Positions 36,501 to 45,619 are shown, numbered from the stretch's first letter. The stretch is 64,000 nucleotides of DNA from Arsenophonus fragariae (GCA_047291315.1 JBDPYZ010000011.1:20001-84000); one strand, 5' to 3'. Notes: a model not told the origin generated them from the letters alone. Numbers and translations are program-made.

Positions 36501-36986
36501 ATGAGGGAATTGGAATTAATAAAAGCACAATATGATTGGGTAAATCATTGGCTAGAATTATGGGGCGGATGGGTGTATTCGGGTGAACTGGATAGATGGC
36601 AATTTAATATCATCTGGCGGTATATGAAACAGGCGAAAGGTGAAATCATGCCATTAAGGCGGATGTGTAGTGATGATGAAGGTTTGCTTATCTCTCAGGT
36701 AGTTGACTCAGTGATGAGAATTGATGAGAGAGGCTATCAAATTCTATTGAGTTATTATGTTCATGGTAAATCAAAACTTAGCATAGCCAATTATTATCAT
36801 AAAACGGCAAAGCCAAGAAGAATGATGACAAGGGCGGGAGGAAGATGTAAAAAACCATCACGAATAACATGCAGAAGAGAAATCGATGATATTTTAAATG
36901 CCAGCCTGTATCTTATCTACAATCGGTTGCTAAATGTGATGAAAAGTAGCAATAAAATACCTAATAGTAGTCAAATAAAGCAATAA
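36501..36986 (+). CDS. Q: Late-gene antiterminator Q-like protein
   Basis: Intact 161 residues after GGAGGGGAG. MRELELIKAQYDWVNHWLEL, GGWVYSGELDRW, the MCSDDEGLLISQVVDSVM block and YQILLSYYVHGKSKLSIANY fit the phage antitermination protein Q family (P22/phi80 type), which lets RNA polymerase read through the late terminator. The C terminus after HKTAKPRR is basic. It is followed by a terminator at 37159, as expected for the late control region. With the late genes deleted it has no obvious job left. Confidence 0.8.
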   Translation: MRELELIKAQYDWVNHWLELWGGWVYSGELDRWQFNIIWRYMKQAKGEIMPLRRMCSDDEGLLISQVVDSVMRIDERGYQILLSYYVHGKSKLSIANYYHKTAKPRRMMTRAGGRCKKPSRITCRREIDDILNASLYLIYNRLLNVMKSSNKIPNSSQIKQ

Positions 36987-37158
36987 AGGCATTGACTTTA
37001 ATGAGCAAATGGGCAACAATTACAGGGTAATATGGTGCTTTTTTGATTAAATTTTTATTTATGAACTCTTATGGGACTTGTGAGACTTCCAAACAATAGG
37101 AAGCTAGGTGTGGGAAATGTTAATGACAAACCTACTGCACCTATGAATTAATAGCATA

Positions 37159-37184
37159 AACCTCGCTTTTGCGGGGTTTTTTCA
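37159..37184 (+). terminator. Intrinsic terminator after Q (late terminator)
   Basis: CCTCGC pairs with GCGGGG around TTTT and is followed by TTTTTT. It lies 170 bases after Q. In lambdoid phages the late promoter and the Q-sensitive terminator occupy this place. Confidence 0.85.
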
Positions 37185-37600
37185 TTTACGCTACCACAAT
37201 ACTCTCAAGTTCAATAACCAAAACGAGTAAGGAGCCTAACATTAATCCCTGTTTATCAAAGTCGCTTAGGCGGCCTGTTTTATTGACTAAAAAGGGGGGG
37301 GGGTATAAATGCACTGGAAAGAGAGACGGGAAAGTGAACATGGGAAAGCCTTTACGAACAAGGCTTGATGTATTTGACTGCCCATCTGCTTTTTGGCAGG
37401 TTTTCATGAACGCAGCCCGAACAGAAGTATGCCAAGCAGCAGAGCTAAATACTTTGTGGGGAAGATGTCAGTGTCAGTGCTAACTTTAGCGGAATCAAAA
37501 AAGATTGGTTTAAATCGGCATTTTGGGAGCAATATTTGTCGCTGGAAAGTCACATCAACAATTATGCGCTGGCGGTGGGTGTCGACTGTTGAAGGTGAGA
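37185..37600 (+). other. Decayed late-gene sequence, unresolved
   Basis: Coding-like fragments only. KDWFKSAFWEQYLSLESHIN appears on the plus strand near 37500-37570, just before the tail gene remnant, and a hydrophobic LMLGSLLVLVIELESIVVA on the minus strand near 37186-37245 could be the end of a holin or other membrane protein. A run of ten G (37294-37303) lies in the middle. The head genes that should stand here are missing. Confidence 0.35.
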
Positions 37601-37602
37601 AA

Positions 37603-38035
37603 TGCTCAAATCAAAATTATTGGCTAAGGCAAAGAAATAGTTTGATGAACTTAACAAACTGAAAGTTAAAGTTGGGGTACTGGAAAATATCCGCCCGTAC
37701 AAAGACAACGATATTAGCGTGGTTGAGGTGGTCACTATTCACGAATTTGGCACAGGAACAATAAAACCGCATTCTTTTTTAAGGATTCGTTTATCATTGA
37801 AGCTATCACGACAAAAGATTTTAACCCGCATTTTTCGGTCACCCGAAAAGACGTTGAGGGCATGATTAGCAGCTTGTCCGATGAGGCCATTAACAAGGAC
37901 AGTCTTGACTGGTCGTGTCCATGTACAACTGCAATATGCGGATTTGCTCGGCGTCTACATGCAATACAAAGGGAAAATATTTAAATCGATAACCGCAAAG
38001 AACATAGTGATTATGGCTATTTACGCTATGTTTTG
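37603..38035 (+). pseudogene. Minor tail / tail-completion protein (HK97 gp10 or lambda Z type)
   Basis: M at 37603: MLKSKLLAKAKK, stop, FDELNKLKVKVGVLENIRPY, then VVEVVTIHEFGTGTIKPHSF. KVKVGVxE...A.IHEFGtG.IpPRPFxR is the central pattern of the HK97-gp10/lambda-Z group, which completes the tail end. After a frameshift near 37785, VTRKDVEGMISSLSDEAINK continues in another frame. Several breaks. Confidence 0.6.
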
Positions 38036-38056
38036 AGGAGGTGAAATATAGTGACG

Positions 38057-38326
38057 TCACCGATTGCTTGTTGAAAAAACTGTTCCCAGATTCTGCATCT
38101 TAGTCAGTATTTTATTGATTTCTTCTTCATCTAATGCTAATTGTGCAGCAACAAAAAACAAGATGTGTTGATTCATTGTTCTGGGTGTTACGCCACCTGT
38201 GTATTTTCACCATTGATTACCACCGGATAACCCACAAAACTCTGTCATCTGATTACCAGTAAACATGATCTCATTTTTTAGTTTTTTTAAGTCTTCTATT
38301 GTTGGGGGCGTGTAGTTTTTAATCAT
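38057..38326 (-). pseudogene. Phage HTH-like protein (one nonsense codon)
   Basis: MIKNYTPPTIEDLKKLKNEI, then FTGNQMTEFCGLSGGNQW, stop, KYTGGVTPRTMNQHILFFVA. This is an XRE-like small DNA-binding protein frequent in prophages of Proteus, Photorhabdus and relatives. A stop replaces the Arg expected after GGNQW. It is read opposite to the late genes and follows the small membrane gene at 38361. Confidence 0.6.
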
Positions 38327-38360
38327 TCGTATAATTAAATGCCAGATTAAGGTCTGCCTT

Positions 38361-38543
38361 TTAAATAAATTTAATAATAATTGCGGTAATAACCGCCACA
38401 GCAGCAACTAAACTGGCAGAAACAGCAATTGGTTACCAAATGGTTTCTTTGTTTATTTTTGATGTTTCAGCCATTAATTTACTGATTTCTGCTCTTATTT
38501 TCTCGATTTCAACATCATGTAAGGCTTTCACTTTTTCACTCAT
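38361..38543 (-). pseudogene. Small phage membrane protein (one nonsense codon)
   Basis: MSEKVKALHDVEIEKIRAEI, then SKLMAETSKINKETIW, stop, and a C-terminal membrane helix PIAVSASLVAAVAVITAI. Paired with the HTH-like gene downstream, as I recall from related prophages. Function unknown. Confidence 0.55.
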
Positions 38544-38619
38544 ATCTTTCTTCTGTTAGGGGTGCTGTGGTATCCCATTACCTGTAATAAGCATTACGGC
38601 ACCAAAGGGGCTAAATGTC

Positions 38620-39137
38620 AATGCAAAATACCAATTTACAACACGAAGACTACCAGCCGACAATCCAACGGCTGGCAATTATCCTTCGGGATGTACTGGA
38701 GGTTGCCGAAAATATCCTATTGGACGGGGGAGGATCTACCCAATCAGGATTTCAATGCCCCTATCATCAGTATTGAGTAATTTGGTATCATTGAAATCAA
38801 AGGCTTCGGCGAAAAATACCGCAAAGCCGATGAGATTACCGAATACAGTCAATGCGAAAAAATTATTTTCGATATTAACGTCTGGGGAAGACAGGTACTC
38901 CAACGAGCGAAAATCCTGTTGCGATTATTGCAGACGCAAAAATGTTTTGATCAACAGTGGAAACAGAATATTTGCTTGTATGCGCCGACCGGTATTTGTG
39001 GTTTGCACTTTGCCACAGGTAGCCAGTATAGAGAATGTGTGATGTTTTCGCTTAATGCGTATGTGGTAGATTTCATCAATGTCTCAACACCTTCAATCGA
39101 ACATCTTTCTTTTAAACTTTCAACAAAAAAGGCTTAA
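38620..39137 (+). pseudogene. Phage structural (neck or tail) protein, frameshifted
   Basis: MQNTNLQHEDYQPTIQRLAI and LRDVLEVAENILLDG in one frame, then after frameshifts DFNAPIISIEQFGIIEIKGF, GEKYRKADEITEYSQCEKII and VMFSLNAYVVDFINVSTPSI to the stop at 39137. The length (about 170 residues) and position suggest a neck terminator or tail protein. Immediately after, an ATG (MSNKVKSMSLLIDD) opens the next late gene, but it runs into acyltransferase sequence: the prophage is cut here. Confidence 0.5.
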
Positions 39138-39590
39138 ACCATGAGCAATAAGGTAAAATCCATGTCGCTCCTAATAGATGATTTGAGTTTATACCTAAAA
39201 TTTCATTTTGCTTTAAAAAATACAATCCTAGTGAATTTTTTACATCGTCTAAGGATAAAGTATTTAATTTATTAAAATTGATGATGTATATAATTATCAA
39301 AGACATTGTTATAGAGAAAAAAAACAAGGGTAATAATCTTTTTATTCTGGATGAAAAAAACGTGATCCAATCAATATTGGAATTTTTCTTAATCAACTGA
39401 TCGATGAATAGAAATTCAGTTATACAAAAAATATTTTGACACCAATTGTACCCAAAACACCAATTGAATTTGTGTCATACTCGATTAAATTAAAACCCTT
39501 CAATCCTAATCATTCATGTGAATGATTAAATAATAACAAAAATAGCACATATGCCTCTTAAGCCACCTAAAAAATAATATCTTTCGCCTA
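39130..39590 (-). pseudogene. Acyltransferase 3 (OafA-like), truncated
   Basis: Reading from 39590: YFLGGLRGICAIFVII, broken frames, then FFSSRIKRLLPLFFFSITMS and LLGATWILPY. These are the N-terminal marks of membrane acyltransferase-3 proteins (RGxxAxxV helix, SRRxxRLxP loop, TWSLxxE-like segment), which acetylate surface sugars. The rest is missing where phage sequence begins at 39137. Stops and frameshifts in the first part. Confidence 0.65.
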
Positions 39591-39596
39591 TACTTC

Positions 39597-39854
39597 TTAT
39601 TGTGATTTAGGGAAAAAAATTGATTTTTTGAAAAAAATAGACAGTAACAAAAAAATAAAAAAAACCGTAGATGATTTTATCGTCGGGAAATCGCCAAGCG
39701 TCCTCTGTGATACAAAGATTATTAAGAGTATAGTAAAAGTAGATACATGAGGTGCTCTTGAGTCATTTTCAAACACAAAAATATTTAGAAATAGAGAGAT
39801 TAAAAAAATTAATAATAAGATTATGTAGTTAAAACGATTTTTTATTTTTTTCAT
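39597..39854 (-). pseudogene. Membrane protein fragment, possibly acyltransferase-related
   Basis: 85 residues with three hydrophobic helices: NRFNYIILLLIFLISLFLNI, then SRAPHVSTFTILLIIFVSQR. It lies upstream of the acyltransferase fragment but resembles a mid-protein segment of the same family, so it may be a rearranged piece. No complete gene. Confidence 0.35.
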
Positions 39855-40351
39855 ATATTTTAAACTTTAAATAGCAAGCAACGCTATCATGAGGGGCATT
39901 ATCCTTAGCAGCACTGTAGAAAAAATGTTAATCTCAAACTTTCCAATGCTTGTTAGTGGCTTTGGGCAGATAGCGGTTATGTTTCTGGCATTTTGCCGAA
40001 AACAATACACAGACAAGAAAAATAATTTGTATATAGATGTGTATATTTAAATAAAAATCAACTTAAACTGAGATTTAAGCCAAAATTATAACTCACTATG
40101 AGCTATAAGCAATTGATTTATAGTGAGTTAAATCTCTTGTTTTTGCGTGTAAATACGTATATTAAATGAGCTATATTTTTATAACTTATTGATATATTAT
40201 TTTTTATTTTATAGCTTCATATTGTGAAGTGGGAAATATAATAAAGTTAGCAGGTTTCAAGTGATAGAATATTTCTTAAAAATAATTGTTATTTATCAGA
40301 ATAGATCAACATAGGCATAATACATAGACAATATCAATAGGAGATTTTAAT
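39855..40351. other. AT-rich junction region, no gene recognised
   Basis: About 500 bases at the right end of prophage 1. I looked here for a second tmRNA end or integrase site and saw none. No convincing ORF. Confidence 0.5.
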
Positions 40352-40657
40352 ATGGAAATAAATGAAATATATCATCTTAATGCTGGTGAAATATTAAACA
40401 TACTGGCTGCTCGAAATCGTCGTGCTATTCGTGTTCCATTACTTTTAGCGGTTGCATTTAGCATGAAATCACAGGCAAGCAGAAATTAATATTTAATTGT
40501 ACTGAAGTAGTTAAAGCTCAAGATGGTGGAACTGTTTGCGATAGCTGGAGTGGATTTACTGCAGCAAATAATTTTGCTTCAATATAGCTTAATGACAAAT
40601 CCTCTCATGGCGGAAATCCACCAAAAGGGATCACTGTATTTATTGGTGGTGCATAGT
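40352..40657 (+). pseudogene. Unidentified broken small gene
   Basis: AGGAG lies 9 bases before the ATG at 40352 (MEINEIYHLNAGEILNILAA). After a frameshift near 40475 a second frame reads FNCTEVVKAQDGGTVCDSWS and SHGGNPPKGITVFIGG to 40657, with one stop. The two parts look like one ~100-residue protein. Family not recognised. Confidence 0.35.
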
Positions 40658-40851
40658 AAATTAAATGCTGTTATATTAGTAAGATAATTGAGTCATAGTG
40701 GTTTTAGTTAATGCATAAAATGGATTAATAGTGACGATATAAGATAAAGTAATTTTTAATATGAATTTAGTAATGAATATAATTATATTAATCTAGTATA
40801 TAGAGATATGATAATATTTTTTAACATAAATATTTTGGATATTAACTAATT

Positions 40852-41238
40852 ATGACGAGAATAAATGTAATCCCGCCTAAAGAGTTATGTGATCAGCACT
40901 TGTTGGCTGAACATAGAGAATTAACTCGTATACCAAACTATATTGTTAAAAAAGAAGGGAATGTTGTATTGTCGACGTTGACTTCTTATACTTTAGGAAA
41001 GGGACATGTCATATTTTTTAGGGATAAATTGTTATTTTTGTATTTGCGATATACATCACTACATCAGGAGTGTCTTAATCGAGGATTTTCTGTTACCAAT
41101 AAATGGCCAGAGGAAGTGAAAAACTATTCGCACTTATGGAAAGTTTATCAAGTTACTGAGCTAGATATTATTATTAATAAGGCCAGGATATATGAAAGAA
41201 TGTCATTGAAATCTAGATTCACGCCTTATAAAAAGTAA
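40852..41238 (+). CDS. Pyrimidine dimer DNA glycosylase (T4 endonuclease V family)
   Basis: 128 residues, intact. MTRINVIPPKELCDQHLLAE followed by HRELTRIP matches T4 DenV (MTRINLTLVSELADQHLMAE, YRELPR): Thr2 is the N-terminal catalytic nucleophile once Met is removed, and Arg3, Arg and Glu of HRELTR correspond to the DNA-binding and catalytic residues. SYTLGKGHVIFFRDKLLFL fits the second conserved block. The C terminus is about 10 residues shorter than T4 DenV and less similar. The enzyme flips and excises UV cyclobutane dimers and nicks the site. Isolated, without phage neighbours. Confidence 0.88.
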   Translation: MTRINVIPPKELCDQHLLAEHRELTRIPNYIVKKEGNVVLSTLTSYTLGKGHVIFFRDKLLFLYLRYTSLHQECLNRGFSVTNKWPEEVKNYSHLWKVYQVTELDIIINKARIYERMSLKSRFTPYKK

Positions 41239-41451
41239 TATTATTAGCAAAAATTTGATTTAGATTTTTTTAAGTCTTTTTTATGAAGATTGAAATAATA
41301 GAATTGTAATTTTGATAAAAATTTATTTTTATGGATAGAGGATTTTATAGAATATTTTAAATTTAATTTTCAGCTATAAAACAACGCCCCTTTTTCCGAT
41401 AATAATCTAATAAAGGAGCGTATTACTCAGTGGATACTCTTGAGTATTCAT

Positions 41452-41529
41452 TTAATCATCCCATTTTGGGCTCATCATTGCGGCGAAAATGCCAGATGCG
41501 CAAATCAGACCAAGAATTAACAAAAACAT
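41452..41529 (-). CDS. mgtS: MgtS/YneM-like small membrane protein
   Basis: 25 residues: MFLLILGLICASGIFAAMMS followed by PKWDD. One membrane helix and a KWDD tail, as in E. coli MgtS (ending FSHKWDD), which protects the MgtA magnesium transporter in low Mg2+. A perfect AAGGAG lies 6 bases before the ATG. Upstream, CATTTA-ACTTA-CATTTT (minus strand, about 41585-41601) looks like the two half-sites of a PhoP box, but this is weak. Short length lowers certainty; start, ribosome site and tail all agree. Confidence 0.7.
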   Translation of the reverse strand: MFLLILGLICASGIFAAMMSPKWDD

Positions 41530-41847
41530 AATATTCTCCTTATTTCTGGTTAATGTATTTCGATAGAAATACCTCGCTAAAATGTAAGTTAAATGCCATT
41601 ATTTAGCGGAATAATTTTAGTCAAATAGTGGCCAGATAAAAAGTAGTATTTTACATAAAAGATGAGTTATTTAACTTTGTTGATATTTTATTTAATTTTT
41701 TCGTTTTAGCAAAGAATTTGGCATTGTTAAAGATCAAAATCACACTTTTTGGGTGATTAACAGGATGTTTTAAGTGATCAAATGTGGGTTATTAGTGTAT
41801 TTGATTTATTGGACGGTTTTTATTAATACAGATAAGGGGAAAATATT
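41530..41847. other. Divergent promoter region (mgtS-like / symporter)
   Basis: About 320 bases between divergent genes. It holds the possible PhoP half-sites for the mgtS-like gene on the left; on the right, AAGGGG precedes the TTG start of the symporter. No other gene seen. Confidence 0.5.
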
Positions 41848-43308
41848 TTGACGGAGCTGATAGACAATTTTAATAATATTCTCTGGAGTGGTGTATTAAT
41901 CTATTTATTGCTTGGAGTAGGTATATATTTTACGTTAGGCACTGGTCTTATTCAATTCCGCCATTTTGGGCATATGTTTACTATATTGAAGAATAGTAAT
42001 AAATCAGATAGTTCAGGTATATCTTCTTTTCAAGCTTTATGCACAAGTCTAGCAGCTAGAGTTGGAACTGGAAATCTTACTGGTGTTGCAATTGCATTAA
42101 CTGCAGGAGGGCCCGGTGCTATTTTTTGGATGTGGATTGTTGCTTTAATCGGTATGGCTACCTCTTTTGCTGAGAGTACATTGGCACAATTATATAAGAC
42201 AAAAGATGATCATGGAAATTATCGCGGAGGCCCCGCTTACTATATGGAGAAAGGTCTTAAAATGCGTTGGATGGGAGTACTTTTTTCTATCTTTCTTATC
42301 ATCGCTTTTGGTCTAGTATTCAATTCCGTTCAAGCGAATTCAATTGCTCAGGCAACATTAGTAGCCTTTGGTTTTAATCCTCTTTACGTAGGAATTGGAC
42401 TTGCAATAATTTGTGGCATTATTATTTTTGGTGGACTACGTTCAATTGCTCGGGTGGCCGAACTAGTGGTCCCTATAATGGCAATTGCTTATTTGATATT
42501 AGCATTTTGGGTGATGAGCAATAATATTGAACGTTTGCCAGATGTTTTTTTACTGATTATTAAACATGCTTTTGGTTTGCAAGAAACAGTTGGTGGTGTA
42601 GTTGGTTATGGTGTTGCTCAAGCTATGACACAAGGAATACAGCGTGGCCTATTTTCAAATGAGGCGGGCATGGGATCAGCGCCAAATGCGGCGGCGGCAG
42701 CTTCACCTTATCCTCCACATCCGGCGTCGCAAGGATATGTACAGATGCTAGGTGTCTTTATGGATACTTTAGTGATTTGTAGTGCAACGGCAATTATTAT
42801 TATTTCTTCTGGCGCATTAGATAGTGCTGAGGCCACTATTAGTGGAATTGAATTAACACAGCGGGCTCTTTCTTCAGCAATTGGCTATTGGGGAGCAATT
42901 TTTATTGCAATAGCCATTTTTTTCTTTGGTTTTACTTCAATTATTGCAAATTATGCTTATGCAGAAAGTAACATGGTTTTTTTAGAAAATAACCATACGG
43001 CCGGATTATATATTCTTAGACTTGCTACTTTGGGAATGGTTATTTTTGGCTCAATGGCAGAAATGCCCTTAGTTTGGAAGTTAGCTGATGTCTCGATGGG
43101 ATTGATGGCGTTAACAAATTTAATTGCAATATTAATGCTCTCAGGTATCGTGTTTAAGCTTACCGAAGATTATAATAAACAACGCAAAGCTGGCAAATTA
43201 CCCACATTTGATATAGATGCTTATCCTGCTATTAAAAAACAGGTAGAGGTTGGTATTTGGGAAAAGGATAATTTAAAGCAATTGAATGAACGAGGGGTAA
43301 ATAGTTAG
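41848..43308 (+). CDS. Alanine/glycine:cation symporter (AGCS family)
   Basis: Intact, 486 residues, TTG start with AAGGGG upstream. About ten membrane helices. FQALCTSLAARVGTGNLTGV, then GGPGAIFWMWIVALIGMAT, contains the AGCS signature (GTGNxxGVAxAxxxGGPGAxFWMW); GIQRGLFSNEAGMGSAPNAA is the second family signature. A close relative of YaaJ/AlsT. It imports alanine or glycine with Na+ or H+. The hydrophilic tail (~45 residues) is cytoplasmic. Flanked by an intrinsic terminator at 43318. Uptake genes like this and aroP surviving among decayed pathways fits dependence on host amino acids (inference). Confidence 0.93.
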   Translation: MTELIDNFNNILWSGVLIYLLLGVGIYFTLGTGLIQFRHFGHMFTILKNSNKSDSSGISSFQALCTSLAARVGTGNLTGVAIALTAGGPGAIFWMWIVALIGMATSFAESTLAQLYKTKDDHGNYRGGPAYYMEKGLKMRWMGVLFSIFLIIAFGLVFNSVQANSIAQATLVAFGFNPLYVGIGLAIICGIIIFGGLRSIARVAELVVPIMAIAYLILAFWVMSNNIERLPDVFLLIIKHAFGLQETVGGVVGYGVAQAMTQGIQRGLFSNEAGMGSAPNAAAAASPYPPHPASQGYVQMLGVFMDTLVICSATAIIIISSGALDSAEATISGIELTQRALSSAIGYWGAIFIAIAIFFFGFTSIIANYAYAESNMVFLENNHTAGLYILRLATLGMVIFGSMAEMPLVWKLADVSMGLMALTNLIAILMLSGIVFKLTEDYNKQRKAGKLPTFDIDAYPAIKKQVEVGIWEKDNLKQLNERGVNS

Positions 43309-43317
43309 CTAATATGA

Positions 43318-43345
43318 TAAAAACCTTCGTGTAAGAGGGTTTTTA
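43318..43345 (+). terminator. Intrinsic terminator after the AGCS symporter
   Basis: AAAAACC and GGGTTTTT can pair around a 10-12 base loop, ending in TTTTTAT, about 10 bases after the stop codon. Confidence 0.7.
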
Positions 43346-43527
43346 TCACTATAGTCATTTAAATCTTTATTTATTTTCTATTAATAAATATATTTATGAC
43401 CAAATTAAAATGGAATAATATATTATTGTAATTAGATAAAATAAAAGAGCATATTTTTTATAAGTTATTATCTATAATAATGCTGGATAAGTCAGCGTAG
43501 TTTTATGGTTAGTTTTTATGATATAAG

Positions 43528-44114
43528 TTAAACTTGTTTATTGAAATCAAAGGTTTGATAAAACGCTATACCAGTATCAGCAACAATCCATAGCAGTACA
43601 ACAACCTGATACTCCTTTTTTCTATCTACTTAATTGAATGTCATGCTCGTATTTTACTGGTAAGTCATATGACCAGTAATGTGACATCAGGTTAAATATC
43701 CTCGAAAAAAGGTGCAGTTTAAAATGGTCACGAGTTAATCGTGTTGTAACATCCCAGCCATCTTTAGTAATGTAGGTTACATAACTCGTGTTTTATGTTC
43801 TTGTGTATATGCCCATGTGAAGTGTTGTAAACCGTCTTTAGGAATTGGATGCTTTTAGGCTATGCTATATTAATCCATCTTTAGGTGGAGTACTACTCTC
43901 TATGTCTGATGGTTTACGTATACAAGGTCCACTTTTAGTTTCTGGAAAGTTTTTTCCTTCTTCTAATTCATTAGTTTCCCAACCTAATCCCCACCAGCTA
44001 TTTATCGAAGCATCGTGTTCACGCGAAGCGGGGAGGCGGGGATATAATCCCACTATGAGCAGGTTGAATATTATCTAATATTTCCCCATTATTTTGGATT
44101 AAATTATTAGACAT
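43528..44114 (-). pseudogene. Lytic polysaccharide monooxygenase / chitin-binding protein (AA10), decayed
   Basis: From 44114: MSNNLIQNNGEILDNIQPAH, where the His would begin the mature copper site; then SWWGLGWETNELEEGKNFPE, ESSTPPKDGLI, and after stops YITKDGWDVTTRLTRDHFKL and SHYWSYDLPVKYEHDIQ. A final shifted frame gives YQVVVLLWIVADTGIAFYQT. ITKDGWD and IWxVADTxNAFYQ are AA10 landmarks. The enzyme oxidises chitin, as in insect or arthropod settings. Several stops and frameshifts; dead. Confidence 0.78.
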
Positions 44115-44741
44115 AATGTTTCCTAAAATTTATTGAATGATTAAGTGTGGTCACTTCTAAAACTAGATATATGAACATCTTGGATAGAATATAAATTTTT
44201 ATTTAGAAGGAATAGATAAAATTATTAAAATAGTGATAAATAAAATGAATAAAGTTTTATATTTAATTATAATTTGTTAAAGTTTTTTATTTTATCGAGT
44301 GGTAATAATGAAATATTACAGTGTTAAATTGTTGCCATATATTATCAATTAGTTTAAATAAAATCATCTTATGTGAGAAGATGTTTTTACAGTTTACAAA
44401 TTTTAATTTTACTTTAATTAATTGTTATTTCTTATTATCTGAAGATAGGTATATATCGTTAGAAAAAAATAGTATAGGTTTATATCTGAAATTTATTGTA
44501 TATATATTGAGCTCAATTAAAAGTTATTACAAATATTGTAGTAATTATTTTTACTTAAGCGCGAGATTGTATTGAACATCAATAAAAGATGCTAAATTAA
44601 AATAAAGCAGCTGCAGATTTATATCATTTTATTCTAGCATCTTATAATAACTATTATTTTTTAAATGAATTCTAGATTGAAGTTCTGATTAGTTATCATT
44701 AATTTGATTAACATATTATTTCCTTATGGTTGAATATTTGA
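44115..44741. other. AT-rich intergenic region
   Basis: About 630 bases. An 84-codon open frame at 44321-44575 is composed of AT-rich codons, has no ribosome site and resembles nothing; I regard it as chance. Nothing else seen. Confidence 0.5.
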
Positions 44742-45122
44742 TTATTGTTGGTAAATTAAATGTAATGGTTCCTTAATTTCTAATTTAATAGTAAGTTTTT
44801 GCCGAAAATGGTAAGGTGTAATACCAAATTCTTTACGAAACATATAGGTGAAATGTGATTGGGAGCCGAAGCCAAAATCCAACGCAATATCAAAGATGGG
44901 TTTAGTGCTATTTCTTAGAAGATTAACAGCTTTAGCAAGTCGGCGTTGGCGAATGTATTTACCAAGTGAAATTCCTGTGATCTCTTTAAAGATTTTTTGC
45001 ATATGCCAAAGAGAATAACCTGAGTAAGAGGCAAGCTCTTCCAAGTAGATTATCGTTCCTATGTGTTCTTCGATCCATTTACTTAATTCGCAAACAAGTG
45101 CTAAGTGGGTATCTTGTAGCAT
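44742..45122 (-). CDS. AraC-family regulator of the MarA/SoxS/Rob group
   Basis: Intact 126 residues, a stand-alone DNA-binding domain. Two helix-turn-helix units: LEELASYSGYSLWHMQKIFK with TGISLGKYIRQRRLAKAVNL, and PIFDIALDFGFGSQSHFTYM with RKEFGITPYHFRQ. The proteins of this group (MarA, SoxS, PqrA, AarP) activate antibiotic and oxidative stress genes by binding degenerate marboxes, and are controlled by their own synthesis rather than by a ligand. No marRAB or soxR neighbour is present, so the paralogue cannot be named. Confidence 0.88.
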   Translation of the reverse strand: MLQDTHLALVCELSKWIEEHIGTIIYLEELASYSGYSLWHMQKIFKEITGISLGKYIRQRRLAKAVNLLRNSTKPIFDIALDFGFGSQSHFTYMFRKEFGITPYHFRQKLTIKLEIKEPLHLIYQQ

Positions 45123-45466
45123 TGTGATATCATACTAGTTATAGGTTAAAGAAGTATACACAACTTTTTTTAGATATGACAAAGTCCAATAGCTGGATGT
45201 TTACATAATTTATATTAATCTTTAAAAAGATCAGTTTATCTCCTTATAAGCGAATATTTAGCCCATTTTTATCTATACTAATTATTTTCAACTTTGGGAG
45301 TTAACTGGCAAACGGCATGTAGAATAAATTAATAAAATGATTTTATTGATTTCAGCAATGAAACCATGGTTACTTTAGTAAGTCTAGTAACTTGGTTTTT
45401 TATATATAGTGACATATTAATTGTTTTTATCCTATGTGGTATTAAAAATATGAAAAGGGTTAGATA
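45123..45466. other. Intergenic region upstream of mgrB
   Basis: About 340 bases between divergent marA-like and mgrB genes. No ORF. GTTTA-type motifs occur (for example near 45233), but I cannot show a properly spaced PhoP box. Confidence 0.45.
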
Positions 45467-45619
45467 TTGAAAATAAAAAAAATAGTAATTGTGATTATGA
45501 TCGTTTTACTCTGCTTATTTTTATATTTAGTCGCATTAGACAGTTATTGTGACCAAGATCAAAATAGTGGAAATTTTACCATTGGCATCTGTAAAATAAC
45601 CGGTTATTTACCATTTTAA
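45467..45619 (+). CDS. mgrB: PhoP/PhoQ feedback regulator MgrB
   Basis: 50 residues, TTG start 7 bases after AAGGG. KIKKIVIVIMIVLLCLFLYL is a membrane helix; the periplasmic part is DSYCDQDQNSGNFTIGICKI followed by TGYLPF. E. coli MgrB has MCDQD...GICAINQFIPW; the two periplasmic Cys (28 and 42 here), CDQD, GIC and the final P-aromatic are kept, and the spacing between the Cys pair is three residues longer. MgrB inhibits the sensor kinase PhoQ and needs the Cys pair for DsbA-dependent activity. Intact; too short for routine gene finders and with a rare start. Confidence 0.85.
   Translation: MKIKKIVIVIMIVLLCLFLYLVALDSYCDQDQNSGNFTIGICKITGYLPF

Noticed and set aside
37169..37483. 104-codon plus-strand ORF spanning the ten-G run
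   Set aside because: It begins inside the late terminator and crosses a glycine run; sequence looks random and does not match a phage protein.
39855..40351. Right attachment site of prophage 1
   Set aside because: No copy of the tmRNA 3' sequence and no direct repeat with the left end was seen.
44321..44575. 84-codon plus-strand ORF
   Set aside because: AT-driven composition, no ribosome site, no recognisable domain, and no conserved neighbour.
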